DNA of 50,659 nucleotides from Planctomycetota bacterium. Lineage in GTDB: Bacteria > Planctomycetota > Planctomycetia > Pirellulales > UBA7805. Location: contig QQVP01000062.1 of the NCBI GenBank assembly GCA_003389215.1, forward strand, positions 1 to 50,659, written 5' to 3'. Below are positions 1 to 8,552 of the stretch, piece after piece. The notes under the pieces were generated by a model that had not been told where the DNA came from, did no database searches, and saw only the letters and a list, made by a program, of their open reading frames with translations. The position numbers were made by a program, and so were the translations under genes. Numbering within the stretch: the first letter of the stretch is position 1; every line of letters begins with the position of its first letter.

Positions 1-405
1 TCGCGGGTGATCGCAGCTGCAAACTCGTCGAGTCGAGTAATCCTTGAGCTGCTCGGCATCCCACTCCACCTCGGTAAGTAAGAAAGCGATTCAGGCAGGA
101 TTGGTCTGTCGTCTGCGCGAACTCCGCTACCAAAAACCACATGACAGCATTGCCTCTACAACCCGTTGAGGTCAGCCACCGTCAGGCCACACAACATATG
201 CCGCTTGCTAGCTGAAGAGACAGCGAAACTGGACTTGAAACGCAGAAATGCAAAACCTCAGAATTAAGTTTCCTGAAGAACCAAAAAGTGAAATGCAAAC
301 CCAACCATACAAGGTTTAGCGCATTTTCACCTTTCTCACCAGTGCAGATAGGGTAAGCGGACGGACTCCTAGGTTAGACATCGCAAAATCCTCGGCGACT
401 CGTTG
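1..405. other. Non-coding flank, AT-richer than the rest
   Basis: No convincing gene is visible. The plus-strand frame from base 1 stays open for 26 codons and stops at a TAA at 79-81, so the tail of a gene entering from the left is possible but too short to judge. Bases 200-330 are clearly AT-richer than the genes to the right. The region lies downstream of the minus-strand operon ending at 406. I saw no strong terminator hairpin with a U tract. Confidence 0.4.
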
Positions 406-2355
406 TCACCAGACACGCCGGCGCAGGAACTCGTACAGGTCGCCAAACAGCACGTAAGCGAAACACTTGCGGCCGCAGTCGATACGGGCGGAGACCTCCG
501 CACCGACGGCCGGCGCGTCGATCTGGGAGTCGTCCACCGACATGTTGAGGGGAATTACTGTGGCGCCATCTTCACCGACGACGGCCCGCGTCGACATCTC
601 GGTCAGCGTGCCCTCCAAGGTGCGCTCCGGCAGCGTGGCCAACACGTAGCGCACCGGCAGCGCTTCCTCGCCCAGCGTGTCCCGGGCCCGCTGAAGATGC
701 CCGAGCCGATGGGCGGGGACGTCGACTTCCAACCGCCAAGGTCCGCTCTCGTCCATCACCTCGAGCAACAGCTCACCTCGACCGACCGGTCGGCCAGCCA
801 GCAAGCGGGCCGGTTCGAACGTGGCCAGCGTCCCCGAGATAGGCGCGTCGATCGTCAAGTCGTCCTGCTGTTGCTCGAGCGCGGCCAGGCGGAGACGCAG
901 ACCTTCGATTTCGAGGCTGGTGTGCGAAATGCGACCGCGTTGCCGAATTTCAGCCTCGCGGGAGAGGGAGCCTCGGCCTTCATCGCTCTCGGCTTGCAGG
1001 GCGGCCAGGGCCTGCTCCTGCTCCTGGAGTTCGTTCCGCACCAGGAGCAGCCGCATGGCGAGATCGTCATCATGCAGTCGCAGCAAGGGTTGGCCCGCCT
1101 CTACACGCTGACCACCACGACAGTAGACCTCCACCACTTCTGCGTCCCGAGTGGCGAACACGCGACGTTGCTGCGCGGGCACGAGACGCCCCTCACCCTC
1201 GACCCGGTAAGGAACCGGCAAGAGGCCCACGAAGGTCACGGCGGCTAGCGCCAAGGCCGCCAGCCAACCGACGCGACTCGATTCCGAGTTTTCTTTCGAA
1301 CCAAGTTGGCTGCCGAGGGCGCGCCACAGCGGCAGCAAGAAAATCTGCTCTTGTTGCCGCGCCTTGGCCAGCGCCTGGGCCACATGTTTGCCAAGTCGTT
1401 CGAGGGCTGCCGGCGCGGCGGTGGGTTGGGATTCGGTCAGCTGCTCCACGACCAGGACGCCGAGCGGCGGAGATCCTGAATCTTCGTCCCGTTTCGATCG
1501 GCTGTCTGCGGTCGGCGGGCGCAAAGGGATCACCTCGAGACTCCGCGCGCCACTCTCGGCAAGATATTCGACGAGAGCGGCTTCCTGTGCGGGGGGCAGA
1601 CCGTCCAACACTCCGGCGTAGCGCAACGGTCTGCCCGAATGGAGCACGTGACTCGCGATCTCCGTGAGCGCGCGGACGAGATTCGAGCGACGCTGGACAC
1701 GCTCCTGGCCGCTGACGGCCAAGAGTTGAGCGGACTTGCCACGGCGGACGGCCAGGCTAACGCGATCGCAACCAAGAATCCGGCGGCCCTCGTTCACGGC
1801 GGTCGTCGCCACTTCCAGCGACGAGGTGTCCCGGGCTAACCGCAAGGCAAAGGCCTCCAGCTGCCCTGTCGGCTCTGCGGCGTGGTCGGGGGATGGCTGC
1901 CGCACCTGGCGTGCCATGAACTCGGCCACGAAGAACGACAACTCTTTGGCAATCGGCAACGTCTGCTGGGCGTCGGGGCCACTGGTCGCTTCCGGGAATA
2001 ATAATTCCAGCACGCCAATGCACGATCGCTCCTGAAGCACGGGCACGAACAGTCGCGGAGTTTGGAACTGCGGTTGGCCACTGTGCAGCACGGCCAGCAG
2101 CTGGTGGACGAGTTGCCGCTGCTCCGTCTGCCCGCCGCTATCTGGACGACTGCCGGCTGCGCCCAACTGGACCAGCACGCCTTCGCGGCTCAGTCCCCAG
2201 GCGCCAGCCCCGACCGCACCGGTGGATTCGCAGAGCAGCCCGAGATAGTTCCTGAAGAAGGCGTCGGGGCCCAAATCCGAGGCCACCAACGTTGCCAGCT
2301 CCGCGCGAATCTCGCCCAGCGTACGTCGGTTTGCTTCTGCGGTGGTTCCTGGCAT
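406..2355 (-). CDS. GAF-GAF-transmembrane-HlyD periplasmic adaptor
   Basis: A 649-residue protein. The N-terminal third looks like two GAF-type sensor modules in the cytoplasm. A single membrane segment (WLAALALAAVTFVGLLPVPY) follows near residue 370. Then comes a HlyD-type adaptor: a split lipoyl/barrel-sandwich domain (first half GQRVEAGQPLLRL, second half DAPISGTLATFEP), a coiled-coil hairpin rich in Glu, Gln and Leu between the halves, and a beta-barrel tail. I chose the ATG at 2355 because the reading frame extends upstream only into the SecA-like gene; this start leaves 22 bases after that gene's stop. It is the last gene of a three-gene minus-strand unit. HlyD proteins bridge inner-membrane exporters to TolC. 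The fused GAF sensors suggest a ligand or redox signal tunes export, which is inference. Confidence 0.8.
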   Translation of the reverse strand: MPGTTAEANRRTLGEIRAELATLVASDLGPDAFFRNYLGLLCESTGAVGAGAWGLSREGVLVQLGAAGSRPDSGGQTEQRQLVHQLLAVLHSGQPQFQTPRLFVPVLQERSCIGVLELLFPEATSGPDAQQTLPIAKELSFFVAEFMARQVRQPSPDHAAEPTGQLEAFALRLARDTSSLEVATTAVNEGRRILGCDRVSLAVRRGKSAQLLAVSGQERVQRRSNLVRALTEIASHVLHSGRPLRYAGVLDGLPPAQEAALVEYLAESGARSLEVIPLRPPTADSRSKRDEDSGSPPLGVLVVEQLTESQPTAAPAALERLGKHVAQALAKARQQEQIFLLPLWRALGSQLGSKENSESSRVGWLAALALAAVTFVGLLPVPYRVEGEGRLVPAQQRRVFATRDAEVVEVYCRGGQRVEAGQPLLRLHDDDLAMRLLLVRNELQEQEQALAALQAESDEGRGSLSREAEIRQRGRISHTSLEIEGLRLRLAALEQQQDDLTIDAPISGTLATFEPARLLAGRPVGRGELLLEVMDESGPWRLEVDVPAHRLGHLQRARDTLGEEALPVRYVLATLPERTLEGTLTEMSTRAVVGEDGATVIPLNMSVDDSQIDAPAVGAEVSARIDCGRKCFAYVLFGDLYEFLRRRVW

Positions 2356-2377
2356 GATCGGCTCCCGCCACGTCTCG

Positions 2378-4255
2378 TTAAGCGGCTTCCAAGATTTCCA
2401 AGAGGGGATCCAGACCCAAGTCCCCACAGACGCGCTCGCGTCGTTGCTCCTGCTTCAGCAACTGCTTCCGCTCCCGTTCATGACGTTTTTCCAGCTTGGT
2501 TTGAGCCGCGGTGAAGAGCCGATACCAACGCGCCGGTAGTTCTCCCTCCGCATTAGCCGCTGCCGAGAGCCGCAGCCGGCAGGGATCTCGACCGGAAACG
2601 GCGAGCAGCTCGTCTTCCAGGGAGAGCAGGAACTGGTAGGAACCAGGCGCGCCCTGCCGCGCTGTCCGGCCGATGAGCTGGCGGTCGATGCGGGCACTGG
2701 CGTGCATTTCCGTGGCGATCACGTGCAGACCACCCGCCCGCTGGACCTCCTCGTCGACTCGGATATCGGTGCCGCGGCCCGCCATGTTGGTGGCGATCGT
2801 CACGCGACCTCGCCGTCCGGCGCCGGCAACGATACGGGCTTCCTGCTCATGCCGGCGACAGTTCAACACGTCGTGAGCAATCCCGGCCTCGTCGAACACG
2901 GCCGAGAGTGTTTCGGACGTCGCGATCGAGGAAGTGCCCACGAGGACCGCCCGGCCCGCGCGGACACGTGCTTGGACCTCCTGGGTCACCGCTCGATGTT
3001 TCGTCGCCTCCGACACGAAGATCCGGGGACGAAGGCCGCGTAGCTGACACGGCCGTCGCGTGGGAATCTCCACGACGCCGAGTCCGAATACGTCGCGAAA
3101 CTCCCTCTGTGCGCTGTAAGCCGTGCCGGTCAGTCCCACCAAGTGGGTGTAGCGGCGAAAGTAGTTTTGGACCGTCATCCGGGCGGCCGTCCGGGTCGCT
3201 TCGGAAAGCGGAACACCCGCGCTGAGCTCCACTGCTTGCTGGAGGCCATCTTGCCACTGCCGTCCAGAGGTGACGCGTCCGGTCGATCCGTCGACGATCG
3301 ACACCTTTTCGTCTCGAACCAGGTAATCGCGATCATTCTGAAGAAGATATCGGGCGATCAGGGAGTGTTCGACCTGACGGTAGATCTGCAGCAGGTCACA
3401 GTCGTCCAGGGCGCGAGTCTTGCCCAGCGCGACGACGCGTCGGCAGCCGTGATGGGTGAGCGTGGCCTGACGGGTCCGCAGTTCAAGCTGATAGTCCAAG
3501 TCGGCGGTCAACTCCCCCGCCGCCTCGTGGCACCAGTGATAGAGACGCGTGGTCGTCCCGTCCTGCGCTTCGGAGGTCGCGATGAGCAGTGGTGTGCGAG
3601 CGTCGTCAATCAGCACGTTATCCGCTTCGTCGACGAGGGCGAAGTACTGGCCACGCTGGACGAATCGCTGCTCGCCACGTTCTTCACGCAGTCGATCGCG
3701 GAGAAAGTCAAAACCGAATTCCCGGGCCGTACCGTACGTGACATCACAGGCGTACTCCGGTCCTCGCTCCTCCGGGGGCAAGTCGCTATGGACACAGCCC
3801 GCACGCAGGCCGAGCAACTCCAGCACGCCCCGTGCGAAATCGGCGTCGCGACGGGCCAGATAGTCGTTGGCGGTAATCACGTGCGCTCCCCGTCCTGCTA
3901 AGGCGTGCCAGACGGTCGGCAGCAGCGCCGTGAGGGTTTTGCCTTCACCGGTCTGCATCTCCGCGACACCGCCTTCCGTCAGGGCCAGGCCGGCCAGGAG
4001 TTGCACGTCGAAGTGGGCCTGACCATGCACGCGTCGACAGGCTTCCCGCACCAAGGCGTAGACGCTTAACAGGAGCGCGTCCTGCCCGGCTTCGGCGTCC
4101 GCCCTCCACGGCAAGGCCAGCGCTTCGTTTCGCAAGGCGGCGTCCGATTGGGACCGCCAATCATCGGACAGCGCTACAATGCGGCGTGCCAGACGCTGCC
4201 AGCGACGGCGAACGCCCGGTCGACGATGCGTTGCAAACAACAAGGAGGCCAGCAC
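2378..4255 (-). CDS. Short SecA-like preprotein translocase ATPase
   Basis: A 625-residue SecA homologue; housekeeping SecA is usually 800-900 or more. Visible are Walker A (TGEGKT, 102-107), YGTAREFGFDFLRD (174-187), Walker B DEAD (209-212) followed by LIDDARTPL, the GLTGTA motif (374-379), VLVGTSS (437-443), ATNMAGRGTDIRV (488-500) and the Arg-finger region IGRTARQGAPGS (528-539). Both nucleotide-binding domains and the preprotein cross-linking region are therefore present. After residue 550 only about 75 residues remain, matching the start of the long scaffold helix. The helical-wing domain, two-helix finger and zinc-binding tail are absent. The start is GTG at 4255, 19 bases after the M50-HlyD stop. 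Probably an accessory export motor rather than the general SecA, as its neighbours are HlyD-type proteins. Confidence 0.88.
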   Translation of the reverse strand: MLASLLFATHRRPGVRRRWQRLARRIVALSDDWRSQSDAALRNEALALPWRADAEAGQDALLLSVYALVREACRRVHGQAHFDVQLLAGLALTEGGVAEMQTGEGKTLTALLPTVWHALAGRGAHVITANDYLARRDADFARGVLELLGLRAGCVHSDLPPEERGPEYACDVTYGTAREFGFDFLRDRLREERGEQRFVQRGQYFALVDEADNVLIDDARTPLLIATSEAQDGTTTRLYHWCHEAAGELTADLDYQLELRTRQATLTHHGCRRVVALGKTRALDDCDLLQIYRQVEHSLIARYLLQNDRDYLVRDEKVSIVDGSTGRVTSGRQWQDGLQQAVELSAGVPLSEATRTAARMTVQNYFRRYTHLVGLTGTAYSAQREFRDVFGLGVVEIPTRRPCQLRGLRPRIFVSEATKHRAVTQEVQARVRAGRAVLVGTSSIATSETLSAVFDEAGIAHDVLNCRRHEQEARIVAGAGRRGRVTIATNMAGRGTDIRVDEEVQRAGGLHVIATEMHASARIDRQLIGRTARQGAPGSYQFLLSLEDELLAVSGRDPCRLRLSAAANAEGELPARWYRLFTAAQTKLEKRHERERKQLLKQEQRRERVCGDLGLDPLLEILEAA

Positions 4256-4274
4256 GGTTGATGGTTCCAGCGCG

Positions 4275-6482
4275 CTAGAGGTAAAAGTTAAAGGTCATCC
4301 GCAAGTACCGCCACAACCAGTCGGCGGCCGTGCGGCGCACGACGACAATCCGCATGCGACCGGTCATGCCGGGGAGAAACTCTCCGCCGCGGCCCTCCAG
4401 AAAGACCGTGGCCTGGAATCCGCCGCGGTCGGCGGGAAGGGGCTCGGCGGCGACCAGGCTGCGGAGACCGGCGTCGAGGCGGTTCTCAGCTGGGCCGGCA
4501 GCAGGATGCGCGTGTGCTGTGGCGATTTCCGCAATCGATCCGTGGAAGGTCTGGCCCGGCAAGTGGTCGAGCTTCATGCGGACCTCACTCTGCACGTCAA
4601 AGTCGTGACGGTCCGACTGACGAATCAAGGCGACCGCCTGATACCCGGCTTGCGGTGCGATGCTCAACAGATGCGTGCCCGCCGGGAGGAAGCAACCGGT
4701 GTTGGATCGATCGAGTGGCGTGCCGTGCCATCCTGGCAAGGTCGTGCTACGGGAGGTGTCTCGGGGCTCCGCGACGGGGGGAGCCGCGATGACCGTGCCG
4801 TCGCAGGGTGCCACGATCGTCAGCCGGGCAAGTTGTCGCCGGTAGTCTTCGACCTCGGTAGTGATCGCCTGGAGCGACTGCGCCGCCACGGCCTCCTGAG
4901 CCGCATCTCCCAGTAACTGTTGAACCCGCAGCTCGACCCGTTGTATCTCCAGCGCCGTGCGGAGCTTCTCGTAATGCTCTTGACGCTCCCCGTTCGTCAG
5001 ACGCAGCAGCACCTGCCCCCGACGCACCCGGTCTCCCGGGCGTACCCCGACTTCGGCCAGCAGTCCCGGGGTGCCGTTGTAGACCCGACGCGCATCACGC
5101 GGCTCCACGACGAGGGGCGCGTCGACGTGGAGCGGAAAGGGAATCACCAGCGCCGCCCCCAACAGCAGCAGGGCGCTGAGCCCGCAGAGGGCCGGTCGTC
5201 GCCAACCGCTCATCTCGCCGCGATGGGCGCGGAAGAGTTGCGTAAGGCGTCGTCCTCCACCGCTGATCGCCACCGCAGCGGAGACGATGCCGAGCAGCAG
5301 GCCAACGTGTTGCAGGTGGTACGGCCTCAGCGTCTGGTAAAGGATCAGGCAGATCATGAACACCAGCAACCAACGGTAGCCTGCCGAAGCGATTGCATAG
5401 GCGATGAACCAACCGCGCCGCCGCCGTGGGAGCGTGGGGTCCGCCTGCGGTCGCACCGCGAGACAGCCGCGGGCCACGGTCTGCCAGAACAAGCGGTTCG
5501 ACTTGTCACGCAGGTTGGGGATCTCCAACCAGTCACCAAAGAGGTAATAGCCGTCGAGTCGCAGCAGGGGATTCAAGTTGAAGAGGATGCTGGAGATGTT
5601 GGTCACCAAGAATACATTCAACAGCACATGGCTCAGCCAGCCCTCATGGGTTTGCCACCAGAGCAACAGGGCGACGGCGGAGAGAGTCAATTCCACTGCC
5701 ATACCTGCCGCGCCGATGGCCATCCGCCGCCATTTACTGGGCAACATCCAGGCATCCGAGACGTCGCAGTAGAGACAGGGGCTGAAGACCAGAAACGCGA
5801 TGCCAATCTCGTGACTCTCCCCCTCGAAATGGCGCAACGCCAGGGCGTGTCCCAACTCGTGCAGCATCTTGCAGAATCCCAACGTCAACCAGAACAGCAG
5901 CAGGGATTCCCAGCCGAACCAGGCCCCCACGTCCGGCAAGCGGCGCTGGAATTCCGCGAAGTGCGTTAACAGCAGCAACCAGGCGGAGAGGATCGTCACC
6001 GTGGCGAGCGCGAGGGCCAGGGGGTGAAAGGCCCAGCGGACGGCAGGATAAAGACGGTCAATCAGGGGCTGCGGATCCCAACCGGGCAGGCGAATGAACA
6101 GAAGACTGCCGAAGACTCGACGCCAACGCTGACGGGCCTCATCACGTCGGCGACGGTCGAGGGCTTCCCCCTGCCCCGGACGATTCGACCAGGCCAGTCC
6201 TTTCTTATGGAGGTCCGCAATCAGCTCAAAGAGCCGCGCCGACGTGGGACGACAGGTGGGGAAGCGGCGGGTCAGAGCCGTGCCGATTTCGCGCAGGCTG
6301 CGGCGACCGTCGAGCAGTTGCAGGATGCCGTACTGTTCGGGCCGCAGGCGAAAGTAGGCCAGGCTGAGCGGATCTTTGACGACCCAGTACGTCTCGCCCT
6401 GGTAGTCGACCGCCTCCGCGGCGACGTCTCGGCGCGCGATCAAAGGAATCGGACGCGCACTTTCGTCATGGACGGCTGGCAT
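4275..6482 (-). CDS. PqqD-like/M50 intramembrane protease/HlyD fusion
   Basis: A 735-residue fusion. Residues 15-100 resemble a PqqD-like module, a fold that often binds leader peptides of ribosomal peptides. The middle is a multi-span site-2-type M50 protease: zinc motif HELGH at 208-212 and the second metal site NPLLRLDGYYL at 304-314, both intact. After two to three more membrane segments (around 365-460) comes a HlyD-like part with a lipoyl half-motif (VGVRPGDRVRRGQVLLRLTN), a short coiled coil and the second half (LTIVAPCDGTVIAAPP). It resembles the YydH-like group called putative peptide zinc metalloprotease. It is first in a unit with the SecA-like ATPase and a second HlyD protein. Substrate unknown; processing and passing on an exported peptide or protein is inference. 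No typical precursor peptide is seen nearby. Confidence 0.85.
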   Translation of the reverse strand: MPAVHDESARPIPLIARRDVAAEAVDYQGETYWVVKDPLSLAYFRLRPEQYGILQLLDGRRSLREIGTALTRRFPTCRPTSARLFELIADLHKKGLAWSNRPGQGEALDRRRRDEARQRWRRVFGSLLFIRLPGWDPQPLIDRLYPAVRWAFHPLALALATVTILSAWLLLLTHFAEFQRRLPDVGAWFGWESLLLFWLTLGFCKMLHELGHALALRHFEGESHEIGIAFLVFSPCLYCDVSDAWMLPSKWRRMAIGAAGMAVELTLSAVALLLWWQTHEGWLSHVLLNVFLVTNISSILFNLNPLLRLDGYYLFGDWLEIPNLRDKSNRLFWQTVARGCLAVRPQADPTLPRRRRGWFIAYAIASAGYRWLLVFMICLILYQTLRPYHLQHVGLLLGIVSAAVAISGGGRRLTQLFRAHRGEMSGWRRPALCGLSALLLLGAALVIPFPLHVDAPLVVEPRDARRVYNGTPGLLAEVGVRPGDRVRRGQVLLRLTNGERQEHYEKLRTALEIQRVELRVQQLLGDAAQEAVAAQSLQAITTEVEDYRRQLARLTIVAPCDGTVIAAPPVAEPRDTSRSTTLPGWHGTPLDRSNTGCFLPAGTHLLSIAPQAGYQAVALIRQSDRHDFDVQSEVRMKLDHLPGQTFHGSIAEIATAHAHPAAGPAENRLDAGLRSLVAAEPLPADRGGFQATVFLEGRGGEFLPGMTGRMRIVVVRRTAADWLWRYLRMTFNFYL

Positions 6483-6697
6483 GGGCGCAGGCGGGAGCGA
6501 GTCCCGTCACCGAGATGCGGACTTGGCTCGGCGATTTGTAGCGGCCTGCGGGGCCCCCGTAAAGGCGATCTCGCCACTGGGCCGCTAGCACTACTGGCAC
6601 GATCGCCAGGTCCGCTCGGCCGACGGGCTGCGGGCCCGGCCGGCTCCGCGCACCATCCAGACGCAGGCCTACGCACCCACAAGCGTCGACGAGGGAC
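6483..6697. other. Structured gap with inverted repeat
   Basis: This gap lies between the pentaheme operon and the export unit, both on the minus strand. An 8-bp perfect inverted repeat, TAGCGGCC at 6539-6546 and GGCCGCTA at 6580-6587, encloses a smaller GGCGA/TCGCC hairpin (6564-6575). There is no T tract on either side, so it is not a classic intrinsic terminator. It may end cytochrome transcription or form the leader of the export operon. Confidence 0.4.
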
Positions 6698-8497
6698 TTA
6701 CTCCCCGCCGCCTGCCGCCACGAGACGCGCTCGAATCAAGCGGAATTGCTGCTGGAAGGCGGACGGATCGTAGCTCGCAATCGCCGGCAGGATCTGCGTC
6801 AGATCTGCCGGAAAGACCTCGCGTTTCGTTCCCGCGAGTTGGAGAGTTGCCGGCTCTTCCTGCTCTCCAGCGCGTAGTTCCAGCAACAGGATCTGGTCCA
6901 AGTCGGCCAGCGCCGCTTCGACCGGATCCAAGTCGTCCAGCCGCTTCCCTTCCGCGTCGCGATACCAGCGAAGGACCTCCCGCGTGCCGTGGCCGTGCGT
7001 CCGGCCCGTCAACTCTCGGTAGACAATTGCAAAGGCCCAGGCCAGTTGGCGCGCCGATTCATAATCGACCGGCTCCGCCGTTGCCACCTCGCAGATCACC
7101 CGCAGCAGGGGTCGGCCATCACCGCGAACGAAGTGACGCGCCGCCAACTTCTCCGCGTGCTGCTCGAGCCAACGCGAGAAACGGGCGGTTGTCCCGGCGA
7201 GACGCGCTGGTTCACCAAACGGTTGGGCACTGAGGGCCGCCACACTCGGGGCCAACTGTTCCGACAAGTCTTTCGGATCAACCTGGAGAAACTGCAGGGC
7301 AACCGAGGTCAACACGCCCGGCCACTCATGCAACACGGGTCGGCCTGGAGTCAAACGGAACCCCCGCGCCTGACGCCAGGAGTCGCGGCGGAGTTCATGA
7401 TGACACGCGTAGCACGCGAACTGCGACAGCTCGGGCCAGTCGGGCTTGGGGATCGTATCGGGACAGCCGTGCCGCTCGTCGCTCAGGGCGGAGACGAGGC
7501 GAAAGGACTCGCTCTGCGTCACCAAGGCGGCGATCAACATGGCCTTCGTCTTGGGTAACTCCGAGGTGTCATAGTCCTTACCGCGGGCCCGGATGATCGC
7601 CTCCCGTACCGCTTCCGTTTTCTCGGACAATTCCTGCCAGTGCTGCGGCTGTTGGAGGAGAAAGCTGGCAACTTCCAAGCCGGGCAAAGGGGGATGTCCG
7701 GCCGCAAACATCTCGTGGGTGACGATTTTTCCCTGCTCGACATTTCCCACATGGCAAGAGACACAGAGGCGCGTTCTGGCGATGGGCGAGCGAAGATCGT
7801 AGAAACCATACTGCTCCTGCTTCTCGACCGCCGACAACCCGCGCCAGCGGTCTCCCGCGTAATGGGGTTTCAGCCAGCCAGGCTGCACCGTTACGCCATT
7901 GGCATCGAGTTGGGGACTATCGGCGGCCGGACCGTGGCAACCTTCACAGCCCACGCCGGTCGTCAGTTTGAAATTTGTGGTCAAGGCGTCATCCACCAAG
8001 GACGCGTCGACCGGTTCGAGCAGATGCACCGGCACCCCCGAGTGGCACGCCAAACAACGTTTATCTCGGTGAATCTGGGATTGTCCATCCTGGAAGACAT
8101 CCTGCCACGACTCGGATCGGCTCAGGAGCCGCGCCATGGCCTCCGCTTTCTCCAACTTGAGCACGGCGTATGCCTGGAAATGCTTGTCTTTCTGAGCGTA
8201 GGTGAGGACCTCGTTCAGCTGCACCCAGAGGTCTTCGGCTGCCTGGGGAAACCCGGGCACCGGGGTAGCGTTACCGTTGACGTGACACCGCTGGCAGGCG
8301 CGGTCGGCCCCGGCCATCCCGCGGGTATTCTGCGCGCCAAAGATCGCACAGCCCGTCGCCATCTCGTTGCGGTTCGGGGCGTCTGACGGCGCGGCGACCT
8401 CAGGCTCGCCACCGACCACGCCGACTTGCAGGGCCGCCCAGGTTACCAGCGGCCCGGCGAGCAGGATCGCCAGCTTCATCGTGCGGTACATCATCAT
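6698..8497 (-). CDS. Periplasmic pentaheme c-type cytochrome (c554-like)
   Basis: About 599 residues. A signal peptide (MKLAILLAGPLVTWAALQV) begins at or just after the chosen start. Three in-frame ATGs sit at 8491-8497 and another at 8479; the longer frame upstream only overlaps the preceding gene. Five CxxCH heme sites are visible in order: CQRCH, CLACH, CEGCH, CVSCH, CYACH. Between sites four and five is AAGHPPLPGLE, whose His probably serves as a distal heme ligand, as in cytochrome c554 relatives. The last site is followed by HEL. The C-terminal 300 residues have no heme sites and are probably helical. Second gene of a two-gene unit, 55 bases after a shorter paralogue. Electron carrier in the periplasm; no catalytic CxxCK site, so nitrite reductase is unlikely. 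Confidence 0.85.
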   Translation of the reverse strand: MMMYRTMKLAILLAGPLVTWAALQVGVVGGEPEVAAPSDAPNRNEMATGCAIFGAQNTRGMAGADRACQRCHVNGNATPVPGFPQAAEDLWVQLNEVLTYAQKDKHFQAYAVLKLEKAEAMARLLSRSESWQDVFQDGQSQIHRDKRCLACHSGVPVHLLEPVDASLVDDALTTNFKLTTGVGCEGCHGPAADSPQLDANGVTVQPGWLKPHYAGDRWRGLSAVEKQEQYGFYDLRSPIARTRLCVSCHVGNVEQGKIVTHEMFAAGHPPLPGLEVASFLLQQPQHWQELSEKTEAVREAIIRARGKDYDTSELPKTKAMLIAALVTQSESFRLVSALSDERHGCPDTIPKPDWPELSQFACYACHHELRRDSWRQARGFRLTPGRPVLHEWPGVLTSVALQFLQVDPKDLSEQLAPSVAALSAQPFGEPARLAGTTARFSRWLEQHAEKLAARHFVRGDGRPLLRVICEVATAEPVDYESARQLAWAFAIVYRELTGRTHGHGTREVLRWYRDAEGKRLDDLDPVEAALADLDQILLLELRAGEQEEPATLQLAGTKREVFPADLTQILPAIASYDPSAFQQQFRLIRARLVAAGGGE

Positions 8498-8552
8498 CCG
8501 TATTCCAGCTGGGAAGTCGTAACGCGGCGGGGAGCCAGCACACCGCTCTGCC

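Noticed and set aside
1..81. C-terminus of a gene entering on the plus strand
   Set aside because: Open for only 26 codons, with no recognisable motif.
2378..4255. Housekeeping secA
   Set aside because: Lacks the wing, two-helix finger and C-terminal domains and lies among HlyD-type genes.
6698..8497. Nitrite reductase or hydroxylamine oxidoreductase
   Set aside because: No CxxCK site, only five hemes, and no HAO-type spacing of eight.
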